Shown here: positions 5,595 through 6,869 of the stretch, in pieces | How the letters are laid out: each line of letters begins with the position of its first letter | Position numbering within the stretch: the first letter of the stretch is position 1 | Assembly (NCBI GenBank): GCA_965372015.1 | Contig: CBDVAP010000140.1 | Location: 1 to 6,869 of the forward strand | Source of the DNA: JACZSB01 sp965372015 | Lineage (GTDB): Bacteria > Fidelibacterota > Marinisomatia > SCGC-AAA003-L08 > TS1B11 | Direction of reading: 5' to 3' | DNA length: 6,869 nucleotides | Made by a program: the position numbers and the translations under genes | The notes under the pieces: model-generated | Database searches by the model: none | Seen by the model: the letters and a program-made list of their open reading frames with translations, nothing else | What the model was told of the DNA's origin: nothing

Positions 5595-6869
5595 ATGAGG
5601 TTTGGATACCGCCTATCCAAAGTGATATTACTGACGGGGATCATTTTCTTCACGGCAGATAGTCTGTCCGGCCAGGTTCCCAAGAGCACCCGGCGCTGGA
5701 TCCGAATCGGGTCCTTGCAACACTTCGTCAGCGCCTATGGAGCCGAGCGGGCCTGGAATAATGTTTACTACGAGGGGATGGTCTGGCCGGCGGAATATAA
5801 GTTCACCGATACATTTGTGATCAAACGGGCCTGGGTGGGGGTGACCGATTTCACCGATAAGGATGGTGTGCTCTGGCCCTACAAGGCCACCAGCTTTGCC
5901 CGTAGTGAAGATTATATTCGTAACACCGCCATGTCCATCAGTCAGGTGGCCAGATTCAGTGCGCCTACCGTCCTGGTTGACGGCAACAATATCACTGCCA
6001 TTTATCTCGGGGAAATTGATGAGGTAGACCCGACCATCAAGGCCGACCGGATCGTCACTAATGTTGTCCGAACTGATATCGGATTGACCATGACCAGGAA
6101 TTTCATGGCCTTTAGCCAGCAGTATCACGACGATTACATGATAGTCGAATACATCTTTAAGAATACCGGTAATACGGATGCGGATGACGAAATTGAATTG
6201 CCGGGCCAAACTCTGACCGGCTTGAGAATTGGCCATCTGACCCATCATACCAGTTCCCGGGAGGCGGCCACTGTCACCAAGGGGCGCGTTACCTGGGGGG
6301 CCAATCAGTGGCAATCCAAGCGGGGGGAGGATTACGCTTCCTGGGTAGCAGGCAATACCGGGGCCGACTCCTTACGCATTGCCTTTACCTGGATGGGCCA
6401 GGATCATGAGCTTGGTTACAGCAGTATCGGCGCCCCCCGTATCAATTCCGACGGGAGATTGACCGGGTCGCAGTATGTAGGCGTCGGTTTTCTGCATGTT
6501 GATAAGGCCGACGGGTCCCGCTCCGATGATCCGAACCAGCCGGTCACTCTGGGTTGGAACGGCAACGATAGCGCCCCGGCTTTATCCAGCACCGATCCGA
6601 CCAGTATGCGGGAAGCTTATGATATGCTGGCAGGGGCTCTCCTGAATGGTGAGACAACCCGCATGGATGAACAGCATATGATCGACGATGATACGCCTGT
6701 AAATACCCTTACCGATGCAGGCGGTGCCGCAACCATGGTGGGCTATGGCCCTTATGACCTGGCCTTTGAGGACAGCATCCGGATAGTCGAAGTTATTATG
6801 GCGGCCGGTCTGTCACGACAGATGAACGAGCAGGTAGGCCGCACCTGGCTGAGCGGGACTGCGCCCTTC
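5595..6869 (+). CDS. Secreted protein of unknown function, receptor partner candidate (3' end cut by window)
   Basis: The frame is uninterrupted to the last base, giving 425 codons with no stop, so the C-terminus is missing. I do not recognise a characterised family. Residues 1-26 look like a Sec signal peptide: R2, R6 and K9, hydrophobic 10-19, cut near S25-Q27. The mature part opens with an aromatic block 'WIRIGSLQHFVSAYGAERAW' (35-54) and then 'NNVYYEGMVWP' (55-65). A beta-rich segment contains 'IVEYIFKNTGNTDADDEIEL' (about 183-202), which resembles the adhesion or CARDB-like beta-sandwich phrasing of surface proteins. No cysteine and no transmembrane helix is seen after the signal. It starts 33 nt after the receptor stop, or 3 nt if ATG 5565 is used, so the two are almost surely co-transcribed. 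By analogy with SusC/SusD-like pairs it may bind ligand for the receptor, but it shows no SusD sequence signature. A sorting domain could lie beyond the edge. Confidence 0.85.
   Translation, partial: MRFGYRLSKVILLTGIIFFTADSLSGQVPKSTRRWIRIGSLQHFVSAYGAERAWNNVYYEGMVWPAEYKFTDTFVIKRAWVGVTDFTDKDGVLWPYKATSFARSEDYIRNTAMSISQVARFSAPTVLVDGNNITAIYLGEIDEVDPTIKADRIVTNVVRTDIGLTMTRNFMAFSQQYHDDYMIVEYIFKNTGNTDADDEIELPGQTLTGLRIGHLTHHTSSREAATVTKGRVTWGANQWQSKRGEDYASWVAGNTGADSLRIAFTWMGQDHELGYSSIGAPRINSDGRLTGSQYVGVGFLHVDKADGSRSDDPNQPVTLGWNGNDSAPALSSTDPTSMREAYDMLAGALLNGETTRMDEQHMIDDDTPVNTLTDAGGAATMVGYGPYDLAFEDSIRIVEVIMAAGLSRQMNEQVGRTWLSGTAPF

Noticed and set aside
5628..6314. Open frame of 228 codons on the minus strand inside the last gene
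   Set aside because: The opposite strand carries an uninterrupted frame with a signal peptide directly behind the receptor gene. The minus-strand product is a low-complexity mix of G, P, I and H with no domain.

Overview
The window holds four genes, all on the + strand and closely packed. In order they are a DUF1460-type cell-wall amidase lipoprotein (64-972), a NagX/HGSNAT-like multi-pass membrane acyltransferase (1087-2214), a large TonB-dependent outer-membrane receptor (2352-5561), and a secreted protein of unrecognised family that runs off the right edge (5595-6869). No tRNA, rRNA, CRISPR array, insertion sequence or phage gene is visible. No stretch longer than about 140 bases lacks a gene.

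The organism is a diderm bacterium, because it carries a TonB-dependent receptor with a C-terminal phenylalanine and a lipobox protein. The receptor has an N-terminal carboxypeptidase-regulatory-like domain, a tryptophan- and aspartate-rich 'DxNNNxxWDPGED' loop, and a secreted partner directly behind it. This style resembles the FCB group, and more narrowly Neomarinimicrobiota (Marinimicrobia/SAR406), KSB1 or Calditrichota-like lineages. That placement is inferred from protein style only; no marker gene is present. Base composition is balanced to moderately GC-rich and looks uniform across the window, with no sign of a transferred island.

The left half (64-2214) looks like a peptidoglycan or amino-sugar handling pair. 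DUF1460 enzymes are NlpC/P60-like cysteine amidases acting on muropeptides, and NagX-like proteins accompany amino-sugar and cell-wall recycling genes in many Bacteroidota-type genomes. A 114-nt gap separates the two genes. It contains alternative short hairpins, a 10-bp AT-rich palindrome and a strong Shine-Dalgarno sequence for the second gene.

The right half (2352-6869) looks like an outer-membrane uptake or display unit: a TonB-dependent receptor followed after 33 nt (or 3 nt with the earlier start) by a signal-peptide-bearing partner. The ligand cannot be read from the sequence. A 137-nt gap separates the two halves and could hold the promoter of the second transcription unit. The most unusual points are the shared CACCT/AGGTG inverted-repeat half-sites ahead of the first and third genes, the variant sequence around the amidase nucleophile, the long acidic C-terminal loop of the receptor, and the unassigned secreted partner.
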